Notes under the pieces: model-generated
The model's database searches: none
The model's input: the letters and a program-made list of their open reading frames with translations, nothing else
Told to the model about the DNA's origin: nothing
Position numbers and translations under genes: made by a program
In this document: piece after piece, positions 14,651 through 24,616 of the stretch
How positions within the stretch are numbered: the first letter of the stretch is position 1
Layout of the letters: every line of letters starts with the position of its first letter
Assembly: GCF_026420845.1 (NCBI RefSeq)
Contig: NZ_JAOWCB010000043.1
Span: forward strand, 1-39,865
From: Streptomyces sp. PR69
GTDB lineage: Bacteria > Actinomycetota > Actinomycetes > Streptomycetales > Streptomycetaceae
DNA length: 39,865 nt
Direction of reading: 5' to 3'

Positions 14651-17600
14651 AGATCGCCCGCCTGACCTTCTCGGGAGTCCGCAGCTACCCCGACACCTGC
14701 ACGATCGACTTCACCGGCAAGACTCTCATCGGCATCCTCGGCGACACCGGCGCGGGCAAGACCAGCATCCTCGAGGCCATCACCGCCGCCCTGTACGGGA
14801 AGTGCTCCTGGACCGACCGCGCAGCCCAGCTCCGCTCCGACCACTGCGACACCATGATGATCGAGTTGGTGTTCTCGGTGGAGGGCCGGGACTGGACGGT
14901 GCACCGCGTCTTCCACGAATCCCGTCCCACCCAGGCACGGCTGACGGCTCCGGACGGCAAGCACACCGACGGGGTGCGCCCCGTGGACGACGCGATCCGA
15001 AAGCTCATCGGGATCGACTACGTCACCTTCAAGTCCTCCGTCCTGGTCCCGCAGGGCCGCTTCGGAGACCTGCTCAACGCAGGCGACGCCGACCGCACCC
15101 GCATCCTGAAGTCTCTCTTCGGTGTCGACGAGCTACAGCACGTACGACAGCTCGCCACCGAGTCCGCCGGCCGCCTCAAGGACCTCATCAGCCAGGCCCA
15201 GCGCGATGACGCCCGACTTGACGACGATCCTCGCGCGGCGGCACAAGCCGCCAGGGAACGCCATGACAGGGCCCAAGCCGGTGCCACGGACCTCAGCGGC
15301 CGGCTGACCGAGCTGCGCCAGCTGCAGGCATCGACAGCACAGGCCCAGCAACAGGCACGCCAGAGCGCGGACGCCGCCTCGGTGCTCGCCGAGCGCCGCA
15401 TCACGGACTACGGCACCACCACCGCCGCCGTCCAACAGGCCAGGGACGAACTGGAGCAGCTGCAGGAGACCAACGCCGCGGCCGAAACGACCGCCCAAGC
15501 CCACCTCGAGGACGTCACCGCCGAGCGGGAAACAGCCTCCGCGGCAGGTCTGGCGCCCGACGCCCTGGCCGCGACCGCTCAGGTCCTCAAGGACGCGCCC
15601 GGCCGGCTCAGCACCCTCGCCGACGGGGAAACAGCGCACACCCGGCTCCTGACCGAGCTCGAGGGGGAAGAAGAGGATCTGGCCAAACGCGCCGGCGAAC
15701 TGGAACAAGCCGAGCAGCGCATCGAGGAGATGCGCGCGCCGCTGCAGCACGCCGAGTATGAGGCGACCGGTGCGGCCGAGGCGCTGCAGACGATGAAGAC
15801 CTCCGTCCGGCGCGCCGGTGAAGCAGCGAGCGCACTCGCCCAGCAGCGTGCTGCCCAGGCTCGCGCACACGGCAAGCTCACCGCCCTGGTGCAGGCGCCT
15901 CCCGACAGCGACCTGGACGTGGCCCGGGCCGGAGCGCGGCGCGCGCAGGACGTGCTGGAGAGCATCCGGCGCCAGGAAGCGGCGCACACCGCAGGCGACG
16001 GCCTGGCCGTCGGCGACGGCTGTCCCGTCTGTACGGGGACGCTGCCTGAGGACTACCAGCCACCGCAACCGCACGACGCCGAGGCCCTCACCCTTGCCAA
16101 GGCCACGGCGGACAAGGCCTTAGCCGCACTGGCCCGCGCCGAACGCGAGCACACCCTGCACGCGCACGAGGTCGAACAGCTCCAGGCGGCCCAGAACGAA
16201 CATCGACAGCAGGTACAGGAAGCCACTCGCCTGCTGGAGGACCAGCTGCCCCTCGTACGGGAGCGGGCCCGGGAACTCGCCGTTCGCAGCGCCCACCCCC
16301 GACCCGAGGTCTACGGGAAAGAGTTGGACAGCGCCGCCGCGGCGGCGCTGTCCCGCATGGCGGCGCCCACGCCCCCGACTGCAGCCGAGCAGGAGGGCTT
16401 GGTCGACGAACTCCTGCAAGACGCCGACCGGCGCGTCGCACAGCTGCAGGAGGCGGTCGTCTCCAGCCGGAACGAGCTGGCACAGAAGGAAACGGCACTA
16501 GGCGCGGCGCGCGCTTCGCTTCAGGCGGCCACGCTCGCCGCGGAGAAGCGACGCGCGCAGGCGCTCCAGACCACCGAGCGTCTGGAAAGCGAACAGCGCA
16601 GCCTGTTGGCCAGCCTGTCCACACTGCCCGAGCTCGTACGAGCACACCTGCCTCAGCAGCATGCCCTCCCCTCCTCCGACCACCTGAAAGCCGCCACCCA
16701 GGCCCTGCGACGCGAACAGAGCCATCAGCAGGAGCTTGCCCAGCGGCAGGAGAAGCTGCGTGGGCTCGTGCATTCGCTGGTGGCCGAGCGGGGCAAGCTG
16801 ACCGAGCGCCGGCAGCAGGAGGTCACTCAGCCTCTGCACGAGCTCCGAGCGCAGCTGCAGCGATGGGCGGACAGTGCTCTCAGCGCGGCCGCACTGGTTG
16901 AGGAGGCCCGACGCCCCGTGCTGCCCTTGCCGGCAGGGACGAACGACCCCGCGGTCATGGAGCAGTACGCTGCCCGCCTGGAGGGCACCAGCACCTTGCT
17001 GTTTGCGGCTCTGGACGAGCACGGCACCGCGGCACGTGCCGCCATGGCGGAGCTGAGGGCGCGGTTGTCCGCGCATGCAGAAGCGGTGGCCGCTGCCTAC
17101 CCCGGCAGCGCCGTGCTGCAGGTGGACTCCGAGACGGATCCGCTTGAGCCCACCCTCCTGGACGGCTTGAGCAGTCAGGCCGGCACGCTGCGCAACGAGG
17201 CCGCGTGTGCCTTGCGGGACGGGGAGCAGGCCCTGTCCCAGGTTCCGCACAAAGACCGGCTGACGGCAGCCATCAGCGCCGGCGAGCGCCAGCTGGCCGC
17301 CTGGCAAGCGGTGAGCGCGCACCTGACGGACGGGAAATTCCTCGGCCATCTCACCGACCTGCGCACCCGTGCTCTGCTCGCCCACGGCAGCGAGCTGCTG
17401 CAACAGCTCTCCGGCGGCCGGCTGGGATTCGCCGCCAACTTCGACATCGTCAACCTCTCCAGCCGTGCCCGCCGCAGCTCGCGCACCCTCTCCGGCGGAG
17501 AGACCTTCCAGGCCTCACTCGCTCTCTCCCTCGCTCTGATGGAGATGCACGGCCGAAGCGGCACCCGACTGGAGAGCCTCTTCCTCGACGAAGGCTTCGG

Positions 17601-17829
17601 CACTCTGGACGCCGCTCGTCTCGACGGCGCCCTGCAGGTCCTGCGTACTCATGTCGGAGCCGACAAGCTGCTGGCCGTCATCAGCCACCTTCGCCCGGTT
17701 GCCGAGACCGTGCACGACGTGCTGTGGGTCGAAAAGGACCACCGTGGCTCCAGAGCCCACTGGCTCAGCGCAGCGGAACGCGACACTCTCATCCGCGAAG
17801 ACCTCCACAACCTGGCTGACCTCACTTGA
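14647..17829 (+). CDS. sbcC: SbcC-like (Rad50-family) SMC-type ATPase
   Basis: The 1060-aa product has Walker A GDTGAGKT (about residues 32-39), long Ala/Glu/Gln-rich coiled coils on either side of a CPVC zinc hook (459-462), the ABC signature LSGGETFQ (948-955) and Walker B FLDEGFGTLD (about 977-986). This is a complete Rad50/SbcC ATPase of normal length. It pairs with SbcD to bind DNA ends and regulate nuclease activity. An overlapping start (ATGA) couples it to sbcD. A strong hairpin at 17871 follows. All key motifs are intact, so the complex should be active. Confidence 0.95.
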   Translation: MKIARLTFSGVRSYPDTCTIDFTGKTLIGILGDTGAGKTSILEAITAALYGKCSWTDRAAQLRSDHCDTMMIELVFSVEGRDWTVHRVFHESRPTQARLTAPDGKHTDGVRPVDDAIRKLIGIDYVTFKSSVLVPQGRFGDLLNAGDADRTRILKSLFGVDELQHVRQLATESAGRLKDLISQAQRDDARLDDDPRAAAQAARERHDRAQAGATDLSGRLTELRQLQASTAQAQQQARQSADAASVLAERRITDYGTTTAAVQQARDELEQLQETNAAAETTAQAHLEDVTAERETASAAGLAPDALAATAQVLKDAPGRLSTLADGETAHTRLLTELEGEEEDLAKRAGELEQAEQRIEEMRAPLQHAEYEATGAAEALQTMKTSVRRAGEAASALAQQRAAQARAHGKLTALVQAPPDSDLDVARAGARRAQDVLESIRRQEAAHTAGDGLAVGDGCPVCTGTLPEDYQPPQPHDAEALTLAKATADKALAALARAEREHTLHAHEVEQLQAAQNEHRQQVQEATRLLEDQLPLVRERARELAVRSAHPRPEVYGKELDSAAAAALSRMAAPTPPTAAEQEGLVDELLQDADRRVAQLQEAVVSSRNELAQKETALGAARASLQAATLAAEKRRAQALQTTERLESEQRSLLASLSTLPELVRAHLPQQHALPSSDHLKAATQALRREQSHQQELAQRQEKLRGLVHSLVAERGKLTERRQQEVTQPLHELRAQLQRWADSALSAAALVEEARRPVLPLPAGTNDPAVMEQYAARLEGTSTLLFAALDEHGTAARAAMAELRARLSAHAEAVAAAYPGSAVLQVDSETDPLEPTLLDGLSSQAGTLRNEAACALRDGEQALSQVPHKDRLTAAISAGERQLAAWQAVSAHLTDGKFLGHLTDLRTRALLAHGSELLQQLSGGRLGFAANFDIVNLSSRARRSSRTLSGGETFQASLALSLALMEMHGRSGTRLESLFLDEGFGTLDAARLDGALQVLRTHVGADKLLAVISHLRPVAETVHDVLWVEKDHRGSRAHWLSAAERDTLIREDLHNLADLT

Positions 17830-17870
17830 ACCCCTCACGCCGGTCAGCAGGCCGCCGCGTGGCTCAACGA

Positions 17871-17904
17871 GCGCAGGGCCTGTGACGTGTCGCAGGCCCT
17901 GCGC
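17871..17904. terminator. Hairpin after sbcC
   Basis: A perfect 12-bp inverted repeat (GCGCAGGGCCTG / CAGGCCCTGCGC) with a 10-nt loop, about 40 bp after the sbcC stop and before the convergent jetD. No U-tract. Probably a transcription terminator for sbcDC. Confidence 0.65.
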
Positions 17905-18227
17905 CAAGCGAGAGTGCCCTCACAGCTCACAGCACGCCCGTTCACCAGGGCAAAGGACCTGTGAGGCTCACAGCCTGGTCACTTACCACGGGTCGCCCCG
18001 CACACGCCGCCAAAGGGCTCGAAGCACCGCCTCGTGGGGACCTGTGGTCCCTGAGACGGCTGTATCTCGGTGGTGCGCACCGAGCGAATGCACATGTCTC
18101 GTCCGGCCGGAGCTCGCCCGTCTGCGCAACGGCGCCGGGACGTCCGTGCAGCAGCCGCGGCCTCACTCGGCGACCGCACCCCGGTGGCGTCGCTCGCCAT
18201 CTCGACGTCCCCGAGGCGGGCGACCGT
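17905..18227. other. Intergenic region between convergent sbcC and jetD
   Basis: About 320 bp. A short near-palindrome CTGTGAGGCTCACAG lies near 17959. Plus-strand ORFs here run antisense into jetD and show no ribosome binding site or recognisable family. I see no convincing gene. Confidence 0.4.
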
Positions 18228-19301
18228 CTAGGGGAATGCGAGCCCGTCCTGCCAGTCGCTCACCTCGATGCGTGCCTGTAGGGCGCGCATGCCGACCGCC
18301 TCTTGGGCGAGGCGGCAGCCGGCGGCGAGATGCGATGCGGCCCGCGTTGCCAGCGGTTCGGAGAGCCAGCCAGCGAGTTCTAGGGCCTTTCCGTGAGGCA
18401 CCGGTGTCTGTCCTGGCTGCGGCACACCGATCTCGAGCAGCAGCCGGTACAAACCTGCGGCCGGACGTACGGGAGGGAGCCCTTCCTGGGCTGCCCTTCG
18501 ATGTGCGCTGGCTGGGATTCGCAAGCCATCGGCGTCGAGATCGCCGAAGTATGCGATCGCGCGTACGTCGGTCATGTCGAGGACCGAGGCGACTGACGCT
18601 TCGAACGCTGCCCCTGCTCCCCATGCAACCCGTCCGACGTCTCCGGGATCGGCAGTCAGCATGCGAGTGAGGGTGTCGAAGGTGTCGGCGTTCTCGACTA
18701 CGAGAAGCACTGGGCCGCCTCCGATCTTGCGGGTCGACAGTGGCGGGTGCGCGCGGAAGGTGCGCAGGAGTTCAAGCGTGAGTCGGCCTGGTGCGAACAG
18801 GGAGGTGTTGAGCAGGGCATCGAGGCGCTTCTCGTGCCCGAGGACTTCGAGAGATCGTTCTCTCAGTGGTGTGACGTCATCGTCGCGGCCGCGGTCTCGC
18901 AGCCAGTCGTTGATTGAGCGCAGGGTGCCGATCTGTCCCAGCGTGAGCCGAGCGGATGCGGCCCAGGCGAGTTCCGGGCGCCACGCTATGGCTTGGGCGG
19001 CTGCTGTTGCCGTGGGTGAGGGTTGAGGGGCTGGCAGCTTGAGGCGGGTCGGCAGGGCGGGGGTCGCCGAGGTGTCCTTGGTGTGGGAGCAGCTGATCAG
19101 GCCTGCGGCGGTGAGCGCTTCGAGGGCCTCAGCGAGGTCTGTACGGCGGCTGGGGCGCATGGCAGAGGCCGCGTCGGCGATGGCGAAGACTTCCCACAGC
19201 TCAGCGAGGGTGAGGGTTCGCCGTGGCCATTCCTCCAGTGCTGCGGCGAGTCTCATGGCTCGGGGGGACAGTGTGACGTTGGCTGAGGTGGAGGGGTTCA
19301 T
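18228..19301 (-). CDS. jetD: Wadjet nuclease subunit JetD (Toprim)
   Basis: ATG at 19301 overlaps the jetC stop (ATGA); 357 aa. An N-terminal winged-helix-like part (LTLAELWEVFAIADAA) leads to a Toprim domain with the conserved glutamate in LLVVENADTF (E203) and the acidic motif YFGDLDADGL (D254, D256, D258). JetD is the topoisomerase VI-like nuclease that cuts plasmid DNA once the SMC motor has extruded small circles. The metal-binding residues are present, so it should be active. It is the last gene of the jet operon. Confidence 0.85.
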   Translation of the reverse strand: MNPSTSANVTLSPRAMRLAAALEEWPRRTLTLAELWEVFAIADAASAMRPSRRTDLAEALEALTAAGLISCSHTKDTSATPALPTRLKLPAPQPSPTATAAAQAIAWRPELAWAASARLTLGQIGTLRSINDWLRDRGRDDDVTPLRERSLEVLGHEKRLDALLNTSLFAPGRLTLELLRTFRAHPPLSTRKIGGGPVLLVVENADTFDTLTRMLTADPGDVGRVAWGAGAAFEASVASVLDMTDVRAIAYFGDLDADGLRIPASAHRRAAQEGLPPVRPAAGLYRLLLEIGVPQPGQTPVPHGKALELAGWLSEPLATRAASHLAAGCRLAQEAVGMRALQARIEVSDWQDGLAFP

Positions 19302-22300
19302 GGCGCTTCTGTGGGCCGGCGGTAGACCCGGGCTGCGGTGACTGTTCCCGGTGCTGCGCCGGGGGTCGCGGCTTCGAAGTCTGCGAAGGGATGGGGCATT
19401 TGGGCGCGGACAGTCTCGGCGACTCGGATGTGCTTGAGTCCCGCTCGTAGATCGGCGTCGTTTCGCATCCGGATCCACAGCGGGAACGCTGCCAGGGCGC
19501 GGTCGTCGGACAGGCCGGTCGTGTATACCAGTTGGACGCCCAGGGCTGAGGCCACGCCCTGTTGCAGGTCGAGGAGATAGGACGCGCTCGCCTTGCCGAT
19601 CGGGTTGTCGAGGAACAGTACGCCGGAGTGGCGGTTGCGCATCTGGCCTCGTTCGTTGGCTCGCAACGCAGCCATGGTGCAGTACAGGATGATCGCGGCG
19701 GTGAGTTCCTGTCCTCCGGAGAACACCGTGTTCATCTGCTCGACCGGGACTCGCTCGTCGCGCAGGACGGAGTCTGGTTTCAGTACTTCGACGGTGAAGC
19801 CCTTGGGGACGGCGGCTTCGGCGGAGCGCAGGAGGAGTGCGATCCCGTCCCGTTTGGGGGCGCTGCCGCGGGGTCCGATCTGGCGGGCGGCTGTGGAGGC
19901 GGCGATGTCGTCGACGAGTTCGCCGATGCGGGCGGCGAGCAGGCTGGGGTCGGGATCGGTGAAGCGGATGCGGAGGAACTCTTTGCCTTCCCAGTCGCCG
20001 AGTCCGGAGGGCAGTCGGGACAGGCGTGTTGCTGTCCGTAGGGTCTTGAGTGCGCCGTCGGTGAGCGCGGCCAGTCGCTCGACGATGAGTTTGCGGTGCT
20101 TGCCGGCGTTGTCCAGATCCGTGTTCAGTGTGGCGAGTCGCTGCGCGAGCTGGTCGGCGAATTCTGTGGCGCGGGCACCGAGTTGTTCTCGTCCCAGGCT
20201 GATGATGGCCCGCCGGGCGACGTTCGTTGTCTTTTCGAACCGGACGTCGCTGACGAAGCGGACTGCTCCGTCGACGAGGCCGCTGAGGGCGCGGGTGGCG
20301 TCGCTGGCGGCGGCGCGGGCTTCACGCAGCTCGCGTCGCAGCTGGTCGGATTTCTCGCGGGCGCTCTCCGCTGACTGCTGGTAGGGCTCGACGGTGTCGG
20401 GGCCCAGTTCCGTCGTCGGTCGTCCCTCCTGGGGGCTGGAGGTGTCGTCAAGGGTCGCTTGCACAGGCTGGAGCACTTCACGGAAGCTGCGGGCGGCTTC
20501 GTTTGCCTGCTGCATGTGGCGTTGCAGGTCTGCGGCATGCCGCGTGGCGATTTCGAGGGCGTCTTGAGCGGCACGCTGCTCGGCCTGGGCGGTTTCCATG
20601 AGCTGGCGTCCCTGCTCGACGGAGGCAGGGCGGCGTGTCTCGGGGAGGACGATCCATACGTTGCGGTCGCGGTCGGCGGGGCTAGCGGTGCGCAGGTCGC
20701 TGCGGAGTTGTCCGATGCGTTCGTTGGCAGCGTTGATGGTGGCGGCCAGCCGCTGTTTGTCGCGTTTCGCGCGGGCGATTTCGGCCTGCCGGCTGGCGCG
20801 GTCGGCGCCGGCGGGTGTGGTGAGCAGTCGTTCGGCCTCGGCGGTCGTCTCGGGTGGGAGTCGTTCAAGGTCGGTGCGGCGTCGGGCGGCTTCGGTCATG
20901 GCCCGTTCTGCCTCTGCCCGGAGATCCTGGCCGACCTCGAGGCTGCGGTAGACGTCGGCTGCGGCTGCGTAGGCCTGTTGGAGGGCCAGCAGACTTTGGC
21001 TCGGGACGGTTTGAGCGATGGCGCCACTGGCGGTGACGACCTCGGATGCCGCGACGAGGTGGCGCTCGGCGCGGTCTCGGGCGTTTTCTGCCGCCCGCAC
21101 GGCGTCTTCGGCCTTGGCCAGCTGCTGTTCCCGGGCCATGGTTGCCTCGCCCACGGTGCGGCGAACTGTTTCCATGGCCTGCTCAGCCTCGCCGGCTCGC
21201 CGCTGCGCTTCGGCAGAACGCTCCACCTTGGCCGTGAGCCGGTCGAGAGCGCCTGCGGTGTCTGCGGCGGCACGCTCCTGTGTGCGCAGTTGGGCGAGTT
21301 GAGCGGGGTAGACGGCCTCGCGCTCTGCCCAGGTTTCCATGTCTGTGGTTGCTGCCTGTGCCCGTTCTTGTGCTGTGGCGACGGCGGCGTCTGCGGCCAG
21401 GAGTTGCTCCGTCAGCTCGGTGAGACGGCCGGATGGGCAGGCTTTGCGCCAGGCAGCGAGTTCGGCGGCGACGTCGCGGGTTCGGTTCAGCGCTGTGGTG
21501 AGTGTCTCGATGTCCTGGCCGCGGCGTTTCATGTCCTCGCGCAGCTCCGCCCTGCGCGCCTCGGCGGCTTCCTCGTCGAACATGGCCGGATTGGTCTCGA
21601 TCACGAAGCGGGCTGAGGTCGGCTCAGTTGCGGTGAGCAGCTGCGCACCAGTGCCGACGGCGATCGCGGCTGCGGGCAGCAGGTTTGCCGATTGGGTGGC
21701 GGTGCAGGCCTGGGGAAGCTGCGTTGCGTCGACGAGCACGACTCCGTCGGCGAGTTCTGGATGTGTCGCGATGAGGGTGATGCGTTCGCTGGCGGAGGCA
21801 TTTTGCGCCAGGTACTGCCAGCCTGTGTGGGCGGCGACGCCTGAGTCCTGCAGAACCTGGACGGCGGCCTCGACCTCAGGTCTGGCTGGCAGCAGGCCGC
21901 CGTTGCCCAGCGCGGTGAGAACACGGTGGTCGCCGTTCTGTACAGAGCGTAGGCCGTCCAGCCGTTCTTGACGTGCGGCGATGTCTTCGGCGAGCTGGCC
22001 GGCGAGTGCTTCTGCCGATGCGTCGAGGGTCTCCGTGTCGATACGGTCTACGGCTAGGGCGGCGACGAGCATTTCATCGGCGGCTAGTCGAGAAGCGCGG
22101 GCGGTCAGCTCGTGCAACTGTTGTGCTATCGGCTGCTGTTCGCGCTCCTTGTCCAGCAGTGCCCCGGCGGCTTCGCGGGCGCGGATTTGAGCGTCCTTTA
22201 ATTCTCGTGCGACTTCTGCGGCCTTGCGTTCTGTGGCGGCGAGTGCGTCCTTGAGGAGGGCTGCTTTCGCGCGTGCTTCCAGGGCTGCGGCGGGCACGTC

Positions 22301-23806
22301 TAAGCCGGCCGGCATGAGACCGTCGGAGATGGCCTGGGCTACTGCGCGGGCCGTTTCGTCGACTTTGGCCAGGGCTGCCTGCTGTGCGCTGCGGGCCTTT
22401 TCTTCGTCCCGCAGCGCGGCAGTGCGCCGCTCGTCCGCCTTCCCAGCGGCCTCTTTGCACTCCTCAGCTTCCTGATTGAGCTTTCGTGCCTGGGCCCGGT
22501 CATTGGCTGCCTCGTTGTGGAGTTTCGCCAGCAGCTGGGCCGCGGCCGCGTCGCGTGCGGCCAGAGCGGGTCGTGCGGTCTCCTCGGCGTCGGCGATCTG
22601 CCGCTCGAGCGCCGTTGCGTCAGCGACCGACTGGTCACGGGCTTCGACCATCTCGGACGCCGCCCAGCCAGACAGCTCGAGCTCGACCGCTGCTTGCGCA
22701 AGCTGCGCGGCGTCTTGCTGTTCCTCCGCGGCAGCGAGTTCCAGGGCAAGCGTTTGACGTCGGATTTCGTTGACGACGTCACGCGTCCGGTCGCGGTCGG
22801 TTTCGGATGCGCTTGCTGCGGTTACTGCTGCGGCGTGCTCGCCAGTCAGCCGTCTGGCGGCAGACTGTTCAGCGTCATGGCGCGCTGCGACTTGGGCACT
22901 GAACGCGTGGATGTCTTGCACCGTGCGCTGCAGCCCGGCGCTCGCCTGCATCGCCTTGGTGTGCGCCGCGCCGACGGGGTGCAGCGCCGCTACGGCGCCT
23001 TCGGCGAAGTCGCGCTCCATCAGCATCGCGGATCGATCGCCGACGGTGGTGGCGTAGCTGTCGAAGTTGTCCGCCACGCTGACGGCGTCGGCGGGGTCCG
23101 TGACGATCGTGAGGAGCCAGTCGACGAATTCCTTGCTGCTCTTGAATTTGAACGCGCTGGCCGCTTCCCCTTCGTCGGCGTTCATCTGCCGCTGGATGGC
23201 GAACAGTTCGGGTTCGATGCGCAGGCTGCGCAGATGGTCGAGCCACTCCCCTTGATGGGATCCGATCCAGGCCAGCTGGGTGGCTGGGTGGGTGCGGTCG
23301 ATCTCTTCCAGCGCCTCCTGGAAGTGGCCCAGTCGTAGGCGGCGGCCGTCGGCGGTGAAAGGGAGGGTGGACACTTCGACGGCGGGATTGGGGCGCAGCG
23401 ACCACCATGCCTCGCCCAGCTTGCGGCCGTCGCTGGTGCGCTTGCGTCGCCACTGGTAGGTCTTTCCGGTGACGATGCGTTCGCCGGTTTTGACGTGCAT
23501 CCACTCCAGTACGACGTGTCCCGCGTCCTCCCCCACGACGAACTTCTCCAGAACGTCGGACGCTCCGCCGAGGGTGTTGCGTTTTCCAGGCAGGATCACC
23601 GAGAAGAGCAGTTTGAGCAGGACGCTCTTGCCGCCGCCGTTTTCGAGAAGGAGGAGGCTGTAGGGGCTGGGGCGGCGCGGAGGCGCGTCGAACAGCGTCC
23701 CCCCGCCGATGGGCTCGCCCACATCGGCGAGATTCAAGGTGACGTCGGTGAAACGGGCGCCGCGCGGGCCGACGCCGAACATGCGGACGCGGTTGAGTTC
23801 GTACAC
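19298..23806 (-). CDS. jetC: Wadjet SMC ATPase JetC (MukB/MksB-like)
   Basis: GTG start with AGGGGAC upstream; 1502 aa. Walker A ENGGGKS (55-61), very long Ala/Glu/Arg-rich coiled coils, a FSGGQEL signature (about 1361) and Walker B GVLFLDNPIGKAS (about 1396), followed by LVYTTGLSDD. The LDNP form of Walker B and the lack of a CXXC zinc hook separate it from SbcC and match MukB/MksB/JetC proteins. It forms the loop-extruding motor of Wadjet with JetA and JetB, sensing small circular DNA. It follows jetB by 9 bp and overlaps jetD. Confidence 0.9.
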   Translation of the reverse strand: MYELNRVRMFGVGPRGARFTDVTLNLADVGEPIGGGTLFDAPPRRPSPYSLLLLENGGGKSVLLKLLFSVILPGKRNTLGGASDVLEKFVVGEDAGHVVLEWMHVKTGERIVTGKTYQWRRKRTSDGRKLGEAWWSLRPNPAVEVSTLPFTADGRRLRLGHFQEALEEIDRTHPATQLAWIGSHQGEWLDHLRSLRIEPELFAIQRQMNADEGEAASAFKFKSSKEFVDWLLTIVTDPADAVSVADNFDSYATTVGDRSAMLMERDFAEGAVAALHPVGAAHTKAMQASAGLQRTVQDIHAFSAQVAARHDAEQSAARRLTGEHAAAVTAASASETDRDRTRDVVNEIRRQTLALELAAAEEQQDAAQLAQAAVELELSGWAASEMVEARDQSVADATALERQIADAEETARPALAARDAAAAQLLAKLHNEAANDRAQARKLNQEAEECKEAAGKADERRTAALRDEEKARSAQQAALAKVDETARAVAQAISDGLMPAGLDVPAAALEARAKAALLKDALAATERKAAEVARELKDAQIRAREAAGALLDKEREQQPIAQQLHELTARASRLAADEMLVAALAVDRIDTETLDASAEALAGQLAEDIAARQERLDGLRSVQNGDHRVLTALGNGGLLPARPEVEAAVQVLQDSGVAAHTGWQYLAQNASASERITLIATHPELADGVVLVDATQLPQACTATQSANLLPAAAIAVGTGAQLLTATEPTSARFVIETNPAMFDEEAAEARRAELREDMKRRGQDIETLTTALNRTRDVAAELAAWRKACPSGRLTELTEQLLAADAAVATAQERAQAATTDMETWAEREAVYPAQLAQLRTQERAAADTAGALDRLTAKVERSAEAQRRAGEAEQAMETVRRTVGEATMAREQQLAKAEDAVRAAENARDRAERHLVAASEVVTASGAIAQTVPSQSLLALQQAYAAAADVYRSLEVGQDLRAEAERAMTEAARRRTDLERLPPETTAEAERLLTTPAGADRASRQAEIARAKRDKQRLAATINAANERIGQLRSDLRTASPADRDRNVWIVLPETRRPASVEQGRQLMETAQAEQRAAQDALEIATRHAADLQRHMQQANEAARSFREVLQPVQATLDDTSSPQEGRPTTELGPDTVEPYQQSAESAREKSDQLRRELREARAAASDATRALSGLVDGAVRFVSDVRFEKTTNVARRAIISLGREQLGARATEFADQLAQRLATLNTDLDNAGKHRKLIVERLAALTDGALKTLRTATRLSRLPSGLGDWEGKEFLRIRFTDPDPSLLAARIGELVDDIAASTAARQIGPRGSAPKRDGIALLLRSAEAAVPKGFTVEVLKPDSVLRDERVPVEQMNTVFSGGQELTAAIILYCTMAALRANERGQMRNRHSGVLFLDNPIGKASASYLLDLQQGVASALGVQLVYTTGLSDDRALAAFPLWIRMRNDADLRAGLKHIRVAETVRAQMPHPFADFEAATPGAAPGTVTAARVYRRPTEAP

Positions 23807-23815
23807 AGTCGTCCC

Positions 23816-24616
23816 CTACAGCTTGGCGATGTCGTCGGGTGACCATTCGACGGCGGTCAGCGTGCCTGTTCCGTCAGTGATCTCGGTGATGCCGAGCGCC
23901 AGGAGCTCGTCGAACATGATTGCGCCGGCCTCCCGGACTTGTGCCCGGTAGCGCGGCGTCGTTCGGTAGGTGCCGCCTCGCGCGTCGCCGGTGCGCACCA
24001 GCAGGCCTTGATCGGCGAGGAAGGCAAGGGCCTTGCTGACGATGCCGGTCGTCGAGGTATGGAGTTTGCGTCCGTCGCCGGTCGCCCCGGTTTGGGCGCG
24101 GCGCGTATAGACCCTCCACACCGCCTCCAGTCCCGGTCGGTCGCTGGATGGGTCGGTGTCCGCTCCTTCCGCCGTGGCGGTTTCGGCCAGAGCGGTGGAG
24201 GCCTGGCGCACGAATGCTTCGACTCCCTGTGCGGTGATCCGGCCGAGGTAGGTTTCGTCGGCGAGGTCTGCCGGGCGGGGGAATGCGAGGGTGGCGGCGC
24301 CCAGGTGGGCCAGTGCGTGGAGCACCCGCTCGTGTGCTTTCCCATCGCCGCCGGTCCGACGCGCGTAGTCGGTCATCCGGATGGCGAAGACGCTTTCCTC
24401 GGTGGAAGCGACGACCACGCCCGTCCGCTCGGTGACCTCGAGGATGATCAGGTCCAGTCCTCGGGCGACGGCGGCGGTGACGGTGGCGAACTCGTCGTCG
24501 CTCCGAAAGCGCCGCACCAGCCGCCTGTATTCGTCGTCGCGGGAGGGGACGAGTTTGGGCCGTAGGCCGAACCCGACGAGGCGGGAGGCTTCGGCGGCGG
24601 TGTCGGCGGTGCTCAT
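23816..24616 (-). CDS. jetB: Wadjet subunit JetB (MukE/MksE-like)
   Basis: The 266-aa product overlaps the jetA stop (ATGA). It has DEYRRLVRRFRSDDEFATVTAAVARGLDLIILEV near the start and a C-terminal winged-helix-like part (TGIVSKALAFLADQGLLVRTGD, YRTTPRYRAQVREAG), matching KITE-type MukE/JetB subunits in size and place. Sequence alone is a weak indicator; the assignment rests mainly on its position between jetA and a clear jetC. Confidence 0.78.
   Translation of the reverse strand: MSTADTAAEASRLVGFGLRPKLVPSRDDEYRRLVRRFRSDDEFATVTAAVARGLDLIILEVTERTGVVVASTEESVFAIRMTDYARRTGGDGKAHERVLHALAHLGAATLAFPRPADLADETYLGRITAQGVEAFVRQASTALAETATAEGADTDPSSDRPGLEAVWRVYTRRAQTGATGDGRKLHTSTTGIVSKALAFLADQGLLVRTGDARGGTYRTTPRYRAQVREAGAIMFDELLALGITEITDGTGTLTAVEWSPDDIAKL

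Noticed and set aside
19298..23806. Second SbcC
   Set aside because: No CXXC zinc hook found, the Walker B is LDNP, and it sits in a jetA-B-C-D operon, so JetC fits better.
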